Notes: generated by a model from the letters alone, not told the origin. 64,000 nucleotides of DNA from Pseudarthrobacter polychromogenes (GCF_014644495.1 NZ_BMKU01000003.1:1-64000), one strand, 5' to 3'; counted from the first letter of the stretch, positions 41,636 through 50,473 are shown. Made by a program: numbers and translations.

Positions 41636-42571
41636 TTATGCCTCTGCCATCTGGAGCGCGGCCGCGTCGGCCCTGTTCTGGTCGCCGTAAACGCGGATGA
41701 AGATCTCCTCCAGGGAGATCTTGGTGGTGGTGAAGGACCGGACAGACACACCGGCGGCAACCAGTTCCCGGAGGATGTCTGCCTCGTCCGCGTCGTCGGC
41801 GATGGACAGCTCGGAGTAGTTCGTCTCATTCACGGTGACCGTATACCGCGGCGAAGAAGGGACCGGGCCGGAGTGTTTCAGCCGGACGATTCGGCCGCCG
41901 TACTGGTTCTGGATGTCGTCGATGGTTCCGTAGGCTTCGGCGGTTCCGTTCTTGAGCAGGATGACCCGGTCGCAGAGGCGTTCCACCTCCTCCATCTGGT
42001 GGGTGACCATCATCACGGTGGCACCCTTGGTCTTTTGCCCGTCGATGATGTCCATCAGGAGGCGCCTGTTGACGGGGTCAAAGCCCTTGGTGGGTTCATC
42101 CAGGATCAGCAGCTCGGGATCATTCATGATGGTGACGCCCAGCTGAACTTTCTGCTGCTGGCCGCCGGACAGCTTGTCCAGCTGTACGCCTGCCTTGTCC
42201 GCCAGGGCGACCCGCTCGAGGTACTCCAGGGACCAGGTTTTGGCAGCGTGCCGGTCCAGGCCCTTGAGCCGGCCGAAGTAGGTCATGACGTCGATGACCT
42301 TTTCCTTCTTGTACAGGCCGCGCTCCTCCGGGAGGTAGCCGAGCCGGCCTCCGTCCTCGGGCCGGAATGGCTTGCCGTCTATGTGCAGGGTTCCCGCCGT
42401 GGGCTGGTAGATGCCCAAGAGGGCCCGGATGGTGGTGGTTTTGCCAGACCCGTTGCTGCCCAGGAAGCCGAACGTCTCGCCCCGCTCCACGTCGAAGGAC
42501 AGATCGCGGATGACAGTCTTGTCCCCGAAATCCATCCTGAACTGATCGATATGGACGAGTGCTTCGCTCAT
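41636..42571 (-). CDS. ABC transporter ATPase (NatA-like)
   Basis: 311 residues with Walker A (FLGSNGSGKTTTIRALL), the Q-loop region (GYLPEERGLY, of the NatA kind), signature LSGGQQQKVQL, Walker B (LLILDEPTKGFDPV) and the H-loop (MMVTHQMEEVE). A C-terminal regulatory extension (about 225-311) follows. It is the first gene of the transporter operon. Confidence 0.94.
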   Translation of the reverse strand: MSEALVHIDQFRMDFGDKTVIRDLSFDVERGETFGFLGSNGSGKTTTIRALLGIYQPTAGTLHIDGKPFRPEDGGRLGYLPEERGLYKKEKVIDVMTYFGRLKGLDRHAAKTWSLEYLERVALADKAGVQLDKLSGGQQQKVQLGVTIMNDPELLILDEPTKGFDPVNRRLLMDIIDGQKTKGATVMMVTHQMEEVERLCDRVILLKNGTAEAYGTIDDIQNQYGGRIVRLKHSGPVPSSPRYTVTVNETNYSELSIADDADEADILRELVAAGVSVRSFTTTKISLEEIFIRVYGDQNRADAAALQMAEA

Positions 42572-43004
42572 GGCTGTTTCCCCAAAAGTGCCGGTACGTG
42601 TCTTCCGAGTTTATCGAGGGGTACCGAATGAGGATCGCTCTCAAGGATGACACTCGGGGCAGGGATGTCGCTGCCTGGTCGGCCCCGCGGCCGGTGAGAG
42701 AGGAGGGCCGGCGGCTATTTTGCGGAACCACGCTGTTCCGCCGCCTCCGCCGCCGGCCCTGGCCTGTTGCCGGGCCCAGACCCCAGCTGCTGCTGCCTTA
42801 CGCTTCAGGCCCCTCTCCCACCAGTGTGCGGCGGACGGATCAAGGACCGGCGAGGATTGCCTCAAGATCAACCAAGGACCGGCTCTGTTTCCTCGCGAAA
42901 CCTGCCCCTGGGTGCGGTCCTTCGCCGTCGAATCGCAACAAAACTGAAAAATACTTCCGATAGCGGGACCGGGCGGCCGCTGGACGGACCCTCGCCCGCT
43001 TTTC
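42572..43004. other. Gene-free region between the ABC and HipBA operons
   Basis: About 430 bp without a convincing gene; reading frames here are Arg/Pro rich and lack ribosome sites. A hairpin (GCGGAAC-cacgct-GTTCCGC, about 42722-42740) overlaps TATTTTGCGGAA, which resembles the HipB operator half-sites at 43005-43080. Confidence 0.5.
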
Positions 43005-43080
43005 CGCAATATATTGCGATTTTACGAATGGTGGGGCATCCTCTCCTAGAGGAGCGTATGAATCAGCAATATTTTGCGGA
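43005..43080 (+). promoter_or_regulatory. HipB operators
   Basis: A perfect palindrome CGCAATATATTGCG (43005-43018) and a second, weaker copy GCAATATTTTGC (43066-43077) bracket the presumed hipBA promoter. TCCGC...GCGGA extends the symmetry between them. The second site overlaps the ribosome-site region of hipB. Confidence 0.8.
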
Positions 43081-43089
43081 AGGAAAATG

Positions 43090-43293
43090 ATGGACGACGT
43101 TCAGGCCATCGGAGCCAGCATCCGGCGCGCCCGTAAAGAGGCCGGCGTTACCCAGGGCACGCTGGCCGACCTGATCGGCACGTCCTCGCGCACCATCCAT
43201 GCCATTGAAACCGGGACGGGCAACCCGTCACTGGGCACAGTGGCCGCCGCGGCCAACGCGGTTGGACTCCACCTCCGGGCTGCTGATGACTGA
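43090..43293 (+). CDS. hipB: HipB-like antitoxin, Xre-family repressor
   Basis: 67 residues from the second of two adjacent ATGs (AAGGA spacing is better). A Cro/C1 helix-turn-helix fills the protein (IGASIRRARKEAGVTQGTLA, LIGTSSRTIHAIETGTGNPS). It should neutralise HipA and repress the operon through the two palindromes just upstream. Its end overlaps hipA by 8 bp. Confidence 0.9.
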   Translation: MDDVQAIGASIRRARKEAGVTQGTLADLIGTSSRTIHAIETGTGNPSLGTVAAAANAVGLHLRAADD

Positions 43294-44476
43294 GGACCTG
43301 CAGCGCCTGAAGTTCGTCCGCGGCGCAGACGTGTACAAGGCGGGCGTCCTGGCCGGGCGCCTCTCCCGCATGGACCGCGGCAACGTGGCCTTCTCCTACA
43401 CTGCCGAATACCTTGCGGCCGGCGCCGGCCCGGTGGCAACAACACTGCCCCTTGCCGGGGACCCCGTGGAGTCACCCAGCGGTGCGCTGCCGGCCTTCTT
43501 TGCGGGACTCTTGCCGGAGGGCCACCGGCTCACCGTGCTCAAGGACGCCGTGAAGACGAGCCTGGGTGATGAGCTAAGCCTCCTTCTGGCCGTAGGCGCA
43601 GACATGCCGGGCGACGTGCAGGTGGTCCCGGCCGGCGAACTCTTGGTGGAGCAGCGGCCGCTGGCGGATACGTCCCGCCCCGAAGACCTGGATTTCGCCT
43701 ACCTTGCAGACGCGGTGGATCCGCACGGACTGCCGGGCGTGCAGCACAAGGCAAGCGCCTCAATGATGACCACACCGCTGGCGCTTGCCAACCGCCGCTA
43801 CCTGCTCAAGCTGGATCCGCCCAGCTATCCGCATCTTGTCCTGAACGAGGCAGCCCACCTCACCGGAGCCAAGGCCCTGAAGATTCCTGTGGCCAGGCAC
43901 AGCGTGGTTACCGACAAGCGCGGCATGCCCGGGCTGCTGGTGGAGCGGTTCGACCGAGCCCACTCCGACGGCCTGGTGCGCCTGGCCCTCGAGGACGGAG
44001 CGCAGGTGATGAACCTGCCGCCGGCGTCGAAATACGCCGTCAGTTCAGAGCAGCTGGTCCTGGCGCTGGCTGGACTGTGCAAGGCAAGGGCCGTGGCCGT
44101 GCGCAACCTCTACCTGCAGTTCGTTTTCGCCTGGCTCACCGGCAACGGGGACCTGCACGCCAAGAACGCCGCAGTCCTCGCCGGCCGGAACGGAAGCTGG
44201 GCCGTGGCCCCGATGTACGACATCCCCTGCACCCTGCTTTACGGTGATGACACCATGGCGCTTCCCCTCGCGGGCAAGGTCAAGGGTCTGAAGGCCAGGC
44301 ACTGGCAGGAGTTCGCGGCCGCCATTGGGCTGCTTCCCCGGGCAGCGGCGGCAGCCAACGTCCTGGCCCTCACCGCCGCCGAGGGCATCCGGCTGGACGC
44401 CCTGCCCTTCACGGGATCACCCCTCAACGGCACCCGGCGGGAGCTGCGGTTCCGCCGGGACCAGCTGACGTCCTGA
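43286..44476 (+). CDS. hipA: HipA-like serine/threonine kinase toxin
   Basis: The ATG at 43286 lies in the last codons of hipB. The 396-residue protein has the HipA N-lobe (YKAGVLAGRLSRMDRGNVAF, PAFFAGLLPEGHRL) and kinase core. It carries HKASASMMT, NGDLHAKNAAVL (catalytic Asp) and VAPMYDIPCTLLY (metal Asp). In E. coli HipA phosphorylates glutamyl-tRNA synthetase and triggers persistence; the target here is unknown. All key residues look intact, so the toxin should be active when not bound by HipB. Confidence 0.92.
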   Translation: MTEDLQRLKFVRGADVYKAGVLAGRLSRMDRGNVAFSYTAEYLAAGAGPVATTLPLAGDPVESPSGALPAFFAGLLPEGHRLTVLKDAVKTSLGDELSLLLAVGADMPGDVQVVPAGELLVEQRPLADTSRPEDLDFAYLADAVDPHGLPGVQHKASASMMTTPLALANRRYLLKLDPPSYPHLVLNEAAHLTGAKALKIPVARHSVVTDKRGMPGLLVERFDRAHSDGLVRLALEDGAQVMNLPPASKYAVSSEQLVLALAGLCKARAVAVRNLYLQFVFAWLTGNGDLHAKNAAVLAGRNGSWAVAPMYDIPCTLLYGDDTMALPLAGKVKGLKARHWQEFAAAIGLLPRAAAAANVLALTAAEGIRLDALPFTGSPLNGTRRELRFRRDQLTS

Positions 44477-44513
44477 CTTCGCCGGCGCTTCGCTTCAAAA
44501 CAAGGCTCACAGC

Positions 44514-44553
44514 ATCGATTGACTTTCGATAGGTAGTAGCTGAAACTCGATAT
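44514..44553 (+). promoter_or_regulatory. Promoter/operator of the DUF2975-HTH pair
   Basis: Three TCGAT half-sites (44515, 44526, 44547) surround a TTGACT box (44519) just before the ATG at 44554. The array suggests autoregulation by the HTH protein of the operon. Confidence 0.45.
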
Positions 44554-45033
44554 ATGAAAATAACCCGCCTGGCAGTCACCGCCCTCCGGATGGTCCTTGT
44601 GGTGGCCTTCCTCCTGCTGCTCCTGTTCCAGGTCATGTCCATCCCCGGCCAGTTCGCGCACATGGCGCAGGAGAATCCGGACCGTGCCAATCTTCAGTGG
44701 CCCCTCACCATCTTCTTCATCCTGGAGGTGGCCTGCGTCCAGGTGGTGATCGTGGGCACCTGGAAGCTGCTGACGCTGGTCAAGCACGACCGGATCTTCA
44801 GTAACGGAGCCCTGGTGTGGGTGGATGCCATTGTCTGGGCCATCGCCGCCGGCTGGACGATGCTCGCGGCGCTCTCCGCCGTCGTCGTCCTCAATGCCGA
44901 TGATCCCGGACTCCCGCTCCTGCTGTTCCTGATCCTAGTGGCCGGTGCCGCCCTGGGCCTGGTGGTGGTAGTGCTGCGCGCCCTGCTCCGGCAGGCCGCC
45001 GACCTCCGGGCGGACATGGAAGCGGTGATCTGA
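44554..45033 (+). CDS. DUF2975 membrane protein
   Basis: 159 residues with four hydrophobic segments (LRMVLVVAFLLLLLFQVM, IFFILEVACVQVVIVGTW, VDAIVWAIAAGWTMLAALSA, LLLFLILVAGAALGLVVVVL) and the loop VKHDRIFSNGALVWV typical of DUF2975. It overlaps the following HTH gene by one base (TGATG). Such pairs (like YoaS/YozG of bacilli) are thought to work as membrane sensor plus regulator; the signal is unknown. Confidence 0.88.
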   Translation: MKITRLAVTALRMVLVVAFLLLLLFQVMSIPGQFAHMAQENPDRANLQWPLTIFFILEVACVQVVIVGTWKLLTLVKHDRIFSNGALVWVDAIVWAIAAGWTMLAALSAVVVLNADDPGLPLLLFLILVAGAALGLVVVVLRALLRQAADLRADMEAVI

Positions 45034-45245
45034 TGCCCATTGTGGTGCGCATCGACGTCGAACTGGCCAGGCAGAAGATGAGTGTGGGGGAGTTCGCCGA
45101 GCGTGTGGGCCTGACGCCCGCCAATGTGGCCGTGCTGAAAAACGGCCGCGGCAAGGCGGTACGCTTCAGCACCCTCGAAGCCATGTGCCGGGTGCTGAAC
45201 TGCCAGCCCGGTGACCTCCTCGAGTTCGTGGAGGACGAACGTTAG
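45033..45245 (+). CDS. Small Cro/C1-type HTH regulator (YozG-like)
   Basis: 70 residues: IDVELARQKMSVGEFAERVG, LTPANVAVLKNGRGKAVRFS and LEAMCRVLNCQPGDLLEFVE form the HTH_26 fold usually paired with DUF2975. Translation is coupled to the membrane protein. Confidence 0.9.
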   Translation: MPIVVRIDVELARQKMSVGEFAERVGLTPANVAVLKNGRGKAVRFSTLEAMCRVLNCQPGDLLEFVEDER

Positions 45246-45303
45246 GTGCCAGTGACCAGGCGTGCTCGTGCCGGGCAGGGGGCAAGTGGGGGAGCTGGAA
45301 ACC

Positions 45304-45334
45304 TTGACATGGCGGGCGGTCCGGAACCTACTCT
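45304..45334 (+). promoter_or_regulatory. Promoter of the Pro/Glu-rich protein gene
   Basis: TTGACA (45304-45309), a 19-bp spacer and TACTCT (45329-45334), about 45 bp upstream of the start. Confidence 0.5.
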
Positions 45335-45378
45335 GGAAGTGCTCAGGCAGTGGGCTATCCCGGTCCCAAGGGAGCCAC

Positions 45379-45600
45379 ATGGCACACGACAAGAACCAAC
45401 CCCAGGAAAGTACCGGACCTGAACCTGCGCCCGAGCGGGAACCCGAACGTGAACCCGAACCGGCGCCGGAGCAGGAGTTCGAGCCACAGCCTGAGGAGCC
45501 GGAGCCTGAGCCGGGCGAAATTCCTGCCGGCCAATGGGAGGACCCGCCCAGGCCCCCGAACCCCAGCGGCTTCAATCCTGACTACTGGCCCAAGTACTGA
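45379..45600 (+). CDS. Small acidic Pro/Glu-repeat protein
   Basis: 73 residues after AAGGGAG. The middle is a run of PEP/EREPE repeats, the end is PNPSGFNPDYWPKY. Such disordered acidic peptides often bridge or buffer; no function can be assigned. Its stop abuts that of the convergent CDF gene. Confidence 0.6.
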   Translation: MAHDKNQPQESTGPEPAPEREPEREPEPAPEQEFEPQPEEPEPEPGEIPAGQWEDPPRPPNPSGFNPDYWPKY

Positions 45601-46344
45601 TCAGGGTCCGCTGCCCGCCGGCGGCGCGCCACGGTTGTCCTTGCAGCCTGCGCAGCAGCCGCCGGCAACCCGACTGCTCGGCAGCCCGGCATCGGAGCCG
45701 TCCCTGGCCGGAACCGTGCAGCATACATCGCCGCGCCAGGCCCCGATGCCTTCCCGGACGGCGAGGGCGGCGATCACCAGCGCGGCGGCAGCGTCTGCCC
45801 ACCACCAGCCCACCGTGGCGTTCAGCAGCAGTCCGGCCAGGAGCACGGCCGACAGGTAGGTGCAAAGCAGCGTCTGCTTGGAGTCGGCCACCGCAGTTTT
45901 GGACCCCAGTTCGCGGCCGGCCCGGCGCTGCAGCCAGGACAATACCGGCATGATGGCCAGGCTTAAGGCTGCGATGACGATGCCCGGCACTGAATGCCCG
46001 GCCCCTTCCCCGACGGCCAGGGACCGGATGGCCTCGGCGGAAACAAAGGCGGCGAGGGCAAAGAAGGACAGGGCGATGATTCTCAGTGTCAGGTGCTCGC
46101 GCCGTTCCGGATCCTTCGAGGCGAACTGCCAGGACAGCGCGACGGCGGAGGCAACCTCGATCACCGAGTCCAGGCCGAAACCGATCAGGGCTGCCGAGCC
46201 GGCCACGCCACCGGCCCAGAGGGCAACCACCGCCTCAATGACGTTGTAGGTGATGGTGGCGGCGGCGAAGAAGCGGATGCGGCGGGAGAGGACCGCGCGG
46301 CGTTCCGGGGCCGGCGAAATCTGGAGGCCCGTCACGCCTGGCAT
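45601..46344 (-). CDS. Cation diffusion facilitator-like transporter
   Basis: 247 residues from the ATG at 46344, which overlaps the ArsR gene by 13 bp. Five to six helices (ALIGFGLDSVIEVASAVALS with the metal-site-like Asp, IIALSFFALAAFVSAEAIRS, NATVGWWWADAAAALVIAAL) fit the CDF superfamily. A Cys-rich tail (GGCCAGCKDN) could bind metal. It probably exports a divalent metal under control of the ArsR partner. Confidence 0.84.
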   Translation of the reverse strand: MPGVTGLQISPAPERRAVLSRRIRFFAAATITYNVIEAVVALWAGGVAGSAALIGFGLDSVIEVASAVALSWQFASKDPERREHLTLRIIALSFFALAAFVSAEAIRSLAVGEGAGHSVPGIVIAALSLAIMPVLSWLQRRAGRELGSKTAVADSKQTLLCTYLSAVLLAGLLLNATVGWWWADAAAALVIAALAVREGIGAWRGDVCCTVPARDGSDAGLPSSRVAGGCCAGCKDNRGAPPAGSGP

Positions 46345-46658
46345 GTCCCGTCCGGTGCGCAGCACGCCGGATCGACGGCCAGCACTACGCCCAGCAGGTC
46401 GCGGATGGCGTGCCCCAGCCGTTCGTCCGCCAGTTCGTACCTGGTCCGCCTGCCGTCCGGCACTGCCACCACCAGGCCGCAGCCGCGCAGGCATGCCAGG
46501 TGGTTGGACATGCTCTGCCGGGACACGCCCAGGGCGTCGGCCAGGTCTGAAGGGTATGTGCCGCCGTCGGCCAGGGCGAGGAGGATCCGGGCACGGGTCG
46601 GGTCTGACACCGCGTAGCCGAACCGGGCCAGGACCGGTGCATGCGTGAGGGTCTCCAT
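46332..46658 (-). CDS. ArsR/SmtB-type metal-sensing repressor
   Basis: 108 residues with a winged helix (ARILLALADGGTYPSDLADA, LGVSRQSMSNHLACLRGCGL). The C-terminal DPACCAPDGTCQA cysteines resemble the metal site of CmtR-like sensors. It is coupled to the CDF transporter gene. An operator-like palindrome lies just upstream. Confidence 0.9.
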   Translation of the reverse strand: METLTHAPVLARFGYAVSDPTRARILLALADGGTYPSDLADALGVSRQSMSNHLACLRGCGLVVAVPDGRRTRYELADERLGHAIRDLLGVVLAVDPACCAPDGTCQA

Positions 46659-46669
46659 GGACCCCAGAG

Positions 46670-46685
46670 TACAGCGTCCCCTGTA
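46670..46685. promoter_or_regulatory. Probable ArsR operator
   Basis: TACAG-CGTCCC-CTGTA, an inverted repeat 12 bp upstream of the ArsR start. Confidence 0.6.
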
Positions 46686-46740
46686 TTCAGGAGAAGCTGT
46701 ACTTCCGGGTATGGCCCGTCATGGACTGCCAACAAACCGT

Positions 46741-46778
46741 GAGTGCAGCTACCCGTCTATTCGGATACAGCTGCACTC
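46741..46778. terminator. Hairpin between the 109-aa gene and ArsR
   Basis: GAGTGCAGCT and AGCTGCACTC form a perfect 10-bp stem with an 18-nt loop. It may end the transcript of the gene at 46869; no clear T-run follows, so a protein-binding role is equally possible. Confidence 0.4.
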
Positions 46779-46868
46779 GCAGTCCGTGGACATCAGGAAG
46801 AAAGAAAAGTGTGCGGCTGGCTCCCTGGCCCGACGATTGGGCTCTTCGGGTGCCGTTGCCTGGTGCGC

Positions 46869-47198
46869 CTATGCGGCGATCAGTGCCGGTGCGTGTGCCC
46901 TGCGGGCAGCGGTGCGCGGAGCCAGGACGCTGATGGTGCAGGGCGCCTGCTGCGGATCGATCTTGGCCGGCAGGTGGTGCGTTTCGGATGACGCATGGAG
47001 CATTTCCAGCGCTTCCTGGTCCACCCGCGCATGCGAGATATCCAATTCCACGCCCAGGCCTTCACGTAAGGAATTGGCGCGCTTGACTACTACATACAGT
47101 GCGTTGACGCTGTGGACGGTGACATGCCCCTTTGCAATCACCTGTGCCCTGGCGTGGTCGAGATCTACACGGACAACAATGTTCAGCTTGGAATTCAA
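46869..47198 (-). CDS. Small hypothetical soluble protein
   Basis: 109 residues from a TTG at 47198, preceded by GGGAAGG. The sequence LNIVVRVDLDHARAQVIAKG, HVTVHSVNALYVVVKRANSL and LGVELDISHARVDQEALEML alternates strands and helices like a small STAS- or SpoIIAA-type fold. The tail is Ala/Arg rich. The family is not recognised with certainty. The gene stands alone. Confidence 0.65.
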   Translation of the reverse strand: MNSKLNIVVRVDLDHARAQVIAKGHVTVHSVNALYVVVKRANSLREGLGVELDISHARVDQEALEMLHASSETHHLPAKIDPQQAPCTISVLAPRTAARRAHAPALIAA

Positions 47199-47378
47199 GT
47201 TGTAAAGCCTTCCCCGGCATTGGCTGCGACGCTGCAGCTTCTTGCTTATGGCCGTTTGCATCAGCCTCATCCAGAGTAGGGACTGAATGTGATCCACGCA
47301 ACATGAAGGTATTTATTACACCGTTTGGGGTTCCCGAACTTCCTTTCCCCCGAGGCCGGGCGGGTGGATCATGTAGCC

Positions 47379-49343
47379 ATGGGCAAGCGCGCAGGTGGAA
47401 GCCTTGGCGACGCCGGCGGCGTCAACGCCACGGGCCGGCGGGAACAGCCGGAGCCACCGGGCCAGCCGGACCATGTGGTGGTGTTCGTCCACGGCATGGG
47501 CCGCGCCCTCAAAGGCGGCACCCTCCAGGAATGGGCCCAGCCGCTGATGCTGAGCCTGCACGATCTCTCCCTGGACCTGGTCCCCGACACCACCCAGCCG
47601 CACCTGGTCATCACCCAGGCGAACGCGGTGGGCGACCCGCCGGAGGTGCTGGTCAAGGTCCTCCGGGGCGCCGCGGGCGGCACCCCGGACTATCTCACTG
47701 TGCTGATGACAGAGGCGTCCTGGGGCAGGGACTTCGAGCCGGCGTCGGCCGCGTCCACGTACTCCTGGGCACTGCGGACCGCCCTGCGCGTGTACCTGCG
47801 CTCCCTCCAGCTGATCAAGTGGAACCTGTATCCCGGCCGGCAAAGGAACTTCAGGTGGTTCGGGGCCTGGCTGCGGCAACTGGTCCTGACCTCGCTGGCC
47901 GCCTTTGCCGGGTTCTTCATCCTTCTGGCGGTGCTGGTGGTGCTGCTGCTGATCATCGGCCTGGCATGGATTCCGGGTCCGGGCCGGTGGATCGGCAAGC
48001 TCGTTTCCCTGTTTGCCGACTTCCTGGGCGATCCGCAGGTGTGGAAGCGCAAGCCCCTGCAGGCGGCGGCGATGCGGCAGCGGGTGGTGGACACGCTCCA
48101 GCGCTGGGACAACTGCCCGGAAACAGAGGTCACCGTGGTGGCGCACAGCCAGGGTGCCGCCATCACCGGGCAGGTCCTGTTCCAGAACCAGGCCCGCGCC
48201 ACCAACTTCGTCAGCGTGGGCAGCGGGCTGGACCTGCTGGGGTACGCGCAATGGGGCGTGGGAACGGGCGAGGACCCCGTGACGGACTGGCTGGCCAACC
48301 CTCAGCGGCCGCGCTGGATCAACGTCTGGGGGAAGTTCGATTTTGTGCCTGCCGGGCCCATCTCCACCCACGCCAACGGGCCGCTTCCGGTCTTCGGCAA
48401 GATCTACGCCCGGGACAGCGAGGGTGACGGCGGCCCGGGACCCGAGGAACATCCCGTGTACAACAGGTCCGCCCTCATCTATGACCACATTGTCTACTCC
48501 AAGAACCGAGTGGAGGTGCTGGACCCGCTGGCACGGCTGATCCTGGATCCGCCGCAGCCAGCTTCCGCCGGGCTCGCCTTGAGGATGCTCGACGGCGACC
48601 GGCGGCTCCGCCCGCACCGCGTCATGGTAAAGAGCCTGGGAGTGACGCGGCTGCTGGCAGTCCTCACCTCGGGACTCAGCGCGCCGGCTGCGCTGGCCTG
48701 GCTGGGATCGCAGGAATGGGCACGGAACCTGGCCGCGTGCGGGGCGCCCGGGGAAGGTCCGGACCCGTGGTGGTCCGCCTGGCTGTGCTCCGGTCCCACC
48801 TACCATTGGGCGCACTGGCAGGACTGGGGCGTGCTGGCTGCGGCGACGGCGGTGTTTGCCGGCGTACTGGTGGGGCTCCTGAACGGGCCGGTGTGGGGAG
48901 TGCTGCACAACCGGCTCCAGCGGATGCGCCGTCCGTCCTTCACGCAATCGAGCGATCCCACCGGCAACCCGCCCGCCAACCCGTGGTGGTACGTGGCGTG
49001 GTACCTGCTGATCGTCACCGTGGTGGCCGTGGCCGTGCCCTTCCTGCTGGCATGGCCGGACCTGCCGTGGGTGGTGGTTGTTGTACTGGTGGCGGCGCTG
49101 TGGGCCTTGTGCTTCACGCGCACAAGCATCACCGGACTGCCCGCACGGACCGTTCTCCAGGAGGCGCAGCCTGTGGCACCCGCGCAGCCCGTGGCACCCG
49201 GGCCGGCGGTTGACGTCGTACGCAACTTACCGCCCGCCGTCGAACGCGGCGAACAGCCAATGGCTCACCCCACTGCTTCGGAAAGCCTTCCGGCTAACAC
49301 CGTGACCGGCGCCGCTGACCAGCGCTCGCGCTCCGGCTCATAG
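47379..49343 (+). CDS. Membrane-bound alpha/beta-hydrolase-like protein
   Basis: 654 residues. The start region VVVFVHGMGRALKGG (oxyanion HG) and VTVVAHSQGAAITGQVL (GxSxG-type nucleophile) give an alpha/beta hydrolase core. Two hydrophobic helices (about 180-215) interrupt it. A second membrane region lies at about 480-600 (LAAATAVFAGVLVGLL, WYVAWYLLIVTVVAVAVPFLL, VVVVVLVAALWALCF). The hydrolase part therefore sits on a multi-pass protein. The substrate is unknown; lipid or wall ester is plausible. Its last 79 bp overlap a gene on the other strand. Confidence 0.75.
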   Translation: MGKRAGGSLGDAGGVNATGRREQPEPPGQPDHVVVFVHGMGRALKGGTLQEWAQPLMLSLHDLSLDLVPDTTQPHLVITQANAVGDPPEVLVKVLRGAAGGTPDYLTVLMTEASWGRDFEPASAASTYSWALRTALRVYLRSLQLIKWNLYPGRQRNFRWFGAWLRQLVLTSLAAFAGFFILLAVLVVLLLIIGLAWIPGPGRWIGKLVSLFADFLGDPQVWKRKPLQAAAMRQRVVDTLQRWDNCPETEVTVVAHSQGAAITGQVLFQNQARATNFVSVGSGLDLLGYAQWGVGTGEDPVTDWLANPQRPRWINVWGKFDFVPAGPISTHANGPLPVFGKIYARDSEGDGGPGPEEHPVYNRSALIYDHIVYSKNRVEVLDPLARLILDPPQPASAGLALRMLDGDRRLRPHRVMVKSLGVTRLLAVLTSGLSAPAALAWLGSQEWARNLAACGAPGEGPDPWWSAWLCSGPTYHWAHWQDWGVLAAATAVFAGVLVGLLNGPVWGVLHNRLQRMRRPSFTQSSDPTGNPPANPWWYVAWYLLIVTVVAVAVPFLLAWPDLPWVVVVVLVAALWALCFTRTSITGLPARTVLQEAQPVAPAQPVAPGPAVDVVRNLPPAVERGEQPMAHPTASESLPANTVTGAADQRSRSGS

Positions 49344-49609
49344 GAGATGACGACGGCGGTGTCGCTGTCCCGGGCTTCGTCCATGGCAAGCAGTAAAGCG
49401 TCCTCCACATGCCGGGCGAATTCCAGCCGCTCCGCCAGCGAGCCCCGCAGCTCGTCGTCGTCAATAAGCACGTGGCCCTTGCCGTCCACGATGACCTTCA
49501 GCGAATAGCCCTGGTCCTCCTGGAGGGACCCGCGGGTGGATGAAATTTCGGTGACTCTGTCTGCCCGGACCAGCCCGTTGCCGAGCGTTCGGATCCACAC
49601 TTCACCCAT
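49265..49609 (-). CDS. Small hypothetical protein overlapping its convergent neighbour
   Basis: 114 residues from the ATG at 49609, which has GGAGG eight bases upstream: MGEVWIRTLGNGLVRADRVT, EISSTRGSLQEDQGYSLKVI and a helical acidic end. The frame stays open upstream to 49789 with a CPRC motif, but the ribosome site favours the shorter form. The 3' end overlaps the hydrolase gene by 79 bp. The family is unknown. Confidence 0.65.
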   Translation of the reverse strand: MGEVWIRTLGNGLVRADRVTEISSTRGSLQEDQGYSLKVIVDGKGHVLIDDDELRGSLAERLEFARHVEDALLLAMDEARDSDTAVVISYEPERERWSAAPVTVLAGRLSEAVG

Positions 49610-49930
49610 CGAATGACCTCCCCTTTCGTACGGGCGCGGATCAGCGCCCCATAAGGCGAACGCTACTCTTCCGCGGGGCGTTTGTGACCCCCGGATTTGC
49701 GTGCTCCCGAACCCGCAGCGCGGGCACGTACGGCGCTGCGTAATGACGCCCGGAGTCAGCGCGCAGCAGCAGTCCCTGCGCACTGACACGGGGCCTCAGT
49801 CCGCCGGGACGGCGTGCTGCCTTGGCGGCCGGGGACCTTCGGCACTTCCCTGCGGCGTTGGGCTGCGGCACCCTGAGCGCAGGCCGCAGGATTCAACTGT
49901 GCCGGCCGTTTACTGGCTCCGGGAGATTGC
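49610..49930. other. Gene-free gap
   Basis: About 320 bp without a well-supported gene. One minus-strand frame reads RTCPRCGFGSTQIRGSQTPR, a lone zinc-ribbon-like half, in frame with the 114-residue protein. It may be a decayed or extended N-terminus, but no start is evident. Confidence 0.4.
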
Positions 49931-50365
49931 ATGGCTGACAAGACGGTGACGAGCCGCGGCGGCAATGTTGGCTCTGTCCTGGTTAACGCCGCGATGATGT
50001 GGGGAATCAACTTCTGGCCGGGTTGGCAGGTGGTGCCCTTCCTGACCTCGGATATGAACCGCGTGCTCGGCATCATCAACGCGTCACTGACCGCAGGCAT
50101 CGTGGCGAACCTCGTCTTCGTGGTGATCCGCAACAGGGGCGTCATGGCCTTGGGGAACCTGGTGGTCCTGGGAATAGGGCTTGCCGCCACCCTTGGCCTG
50201 TGGGAGGTCTTCCCCTTCGACTTCGGGGACAGCTGGTCGGGTTGGCCCGTGGTGGTGCGGGTGCTGCTGGGGCTGGGAATCGTGGGTTCGATCATTGGTG
50301 CGATCGTGGAAATCGCGGCCCTGTTCAGTTCCCTGTCAGGCTCCCGGCAGAGGGCCCGCAGGTAG
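49931..50365 (+). CDS. Four-helix membrane protein
   Basis: 144 residues after CCGGGAG. Hydrophobic stretches at SVLVNAAMMWGINFWPGW, LTAGIVANLVFVVI, LGNLVVLGIGLAATLGLW and VVRVLLGLGIVGSIIGAIVE. It resembles small conserved actinobacterial membrane proteins of unknown role. A single gene, 108 bp before the MFS gene. Confidence 0.75.
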   Translation: MADKTVTSRGGNVGSVLVNAAMMWGINFWPGWQVVPFLTSDMNRVLGIINASLTAGIVANLVFVVIRNRGVMALGNLVVLGIGLAATLGLWEVFPFDFGDSWSGWPVVVRVLLGLGIVGSIIGAIVEIAALFSSLSGSRQRARR

Positions 50366-50473
50366 ATCCCTGCTAAGCCGAGGCAGGCTGCACCTGGCTG
50401 CTGCGCGGGGTGGACGCCGACACCGTGGACCGGACGTCGATGGCGTCACGGGCCCGGCCATAAAATAAATCTG

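Noticed and set aside
49610..49789. N-terminal extension of the 114-residue protein to a GTG at 49789
   Set aside because: The frame is open and has a CPRC motif, but a strong GGAGG site precedes the ATG at 49609 and the extension is mostly low-complexity.
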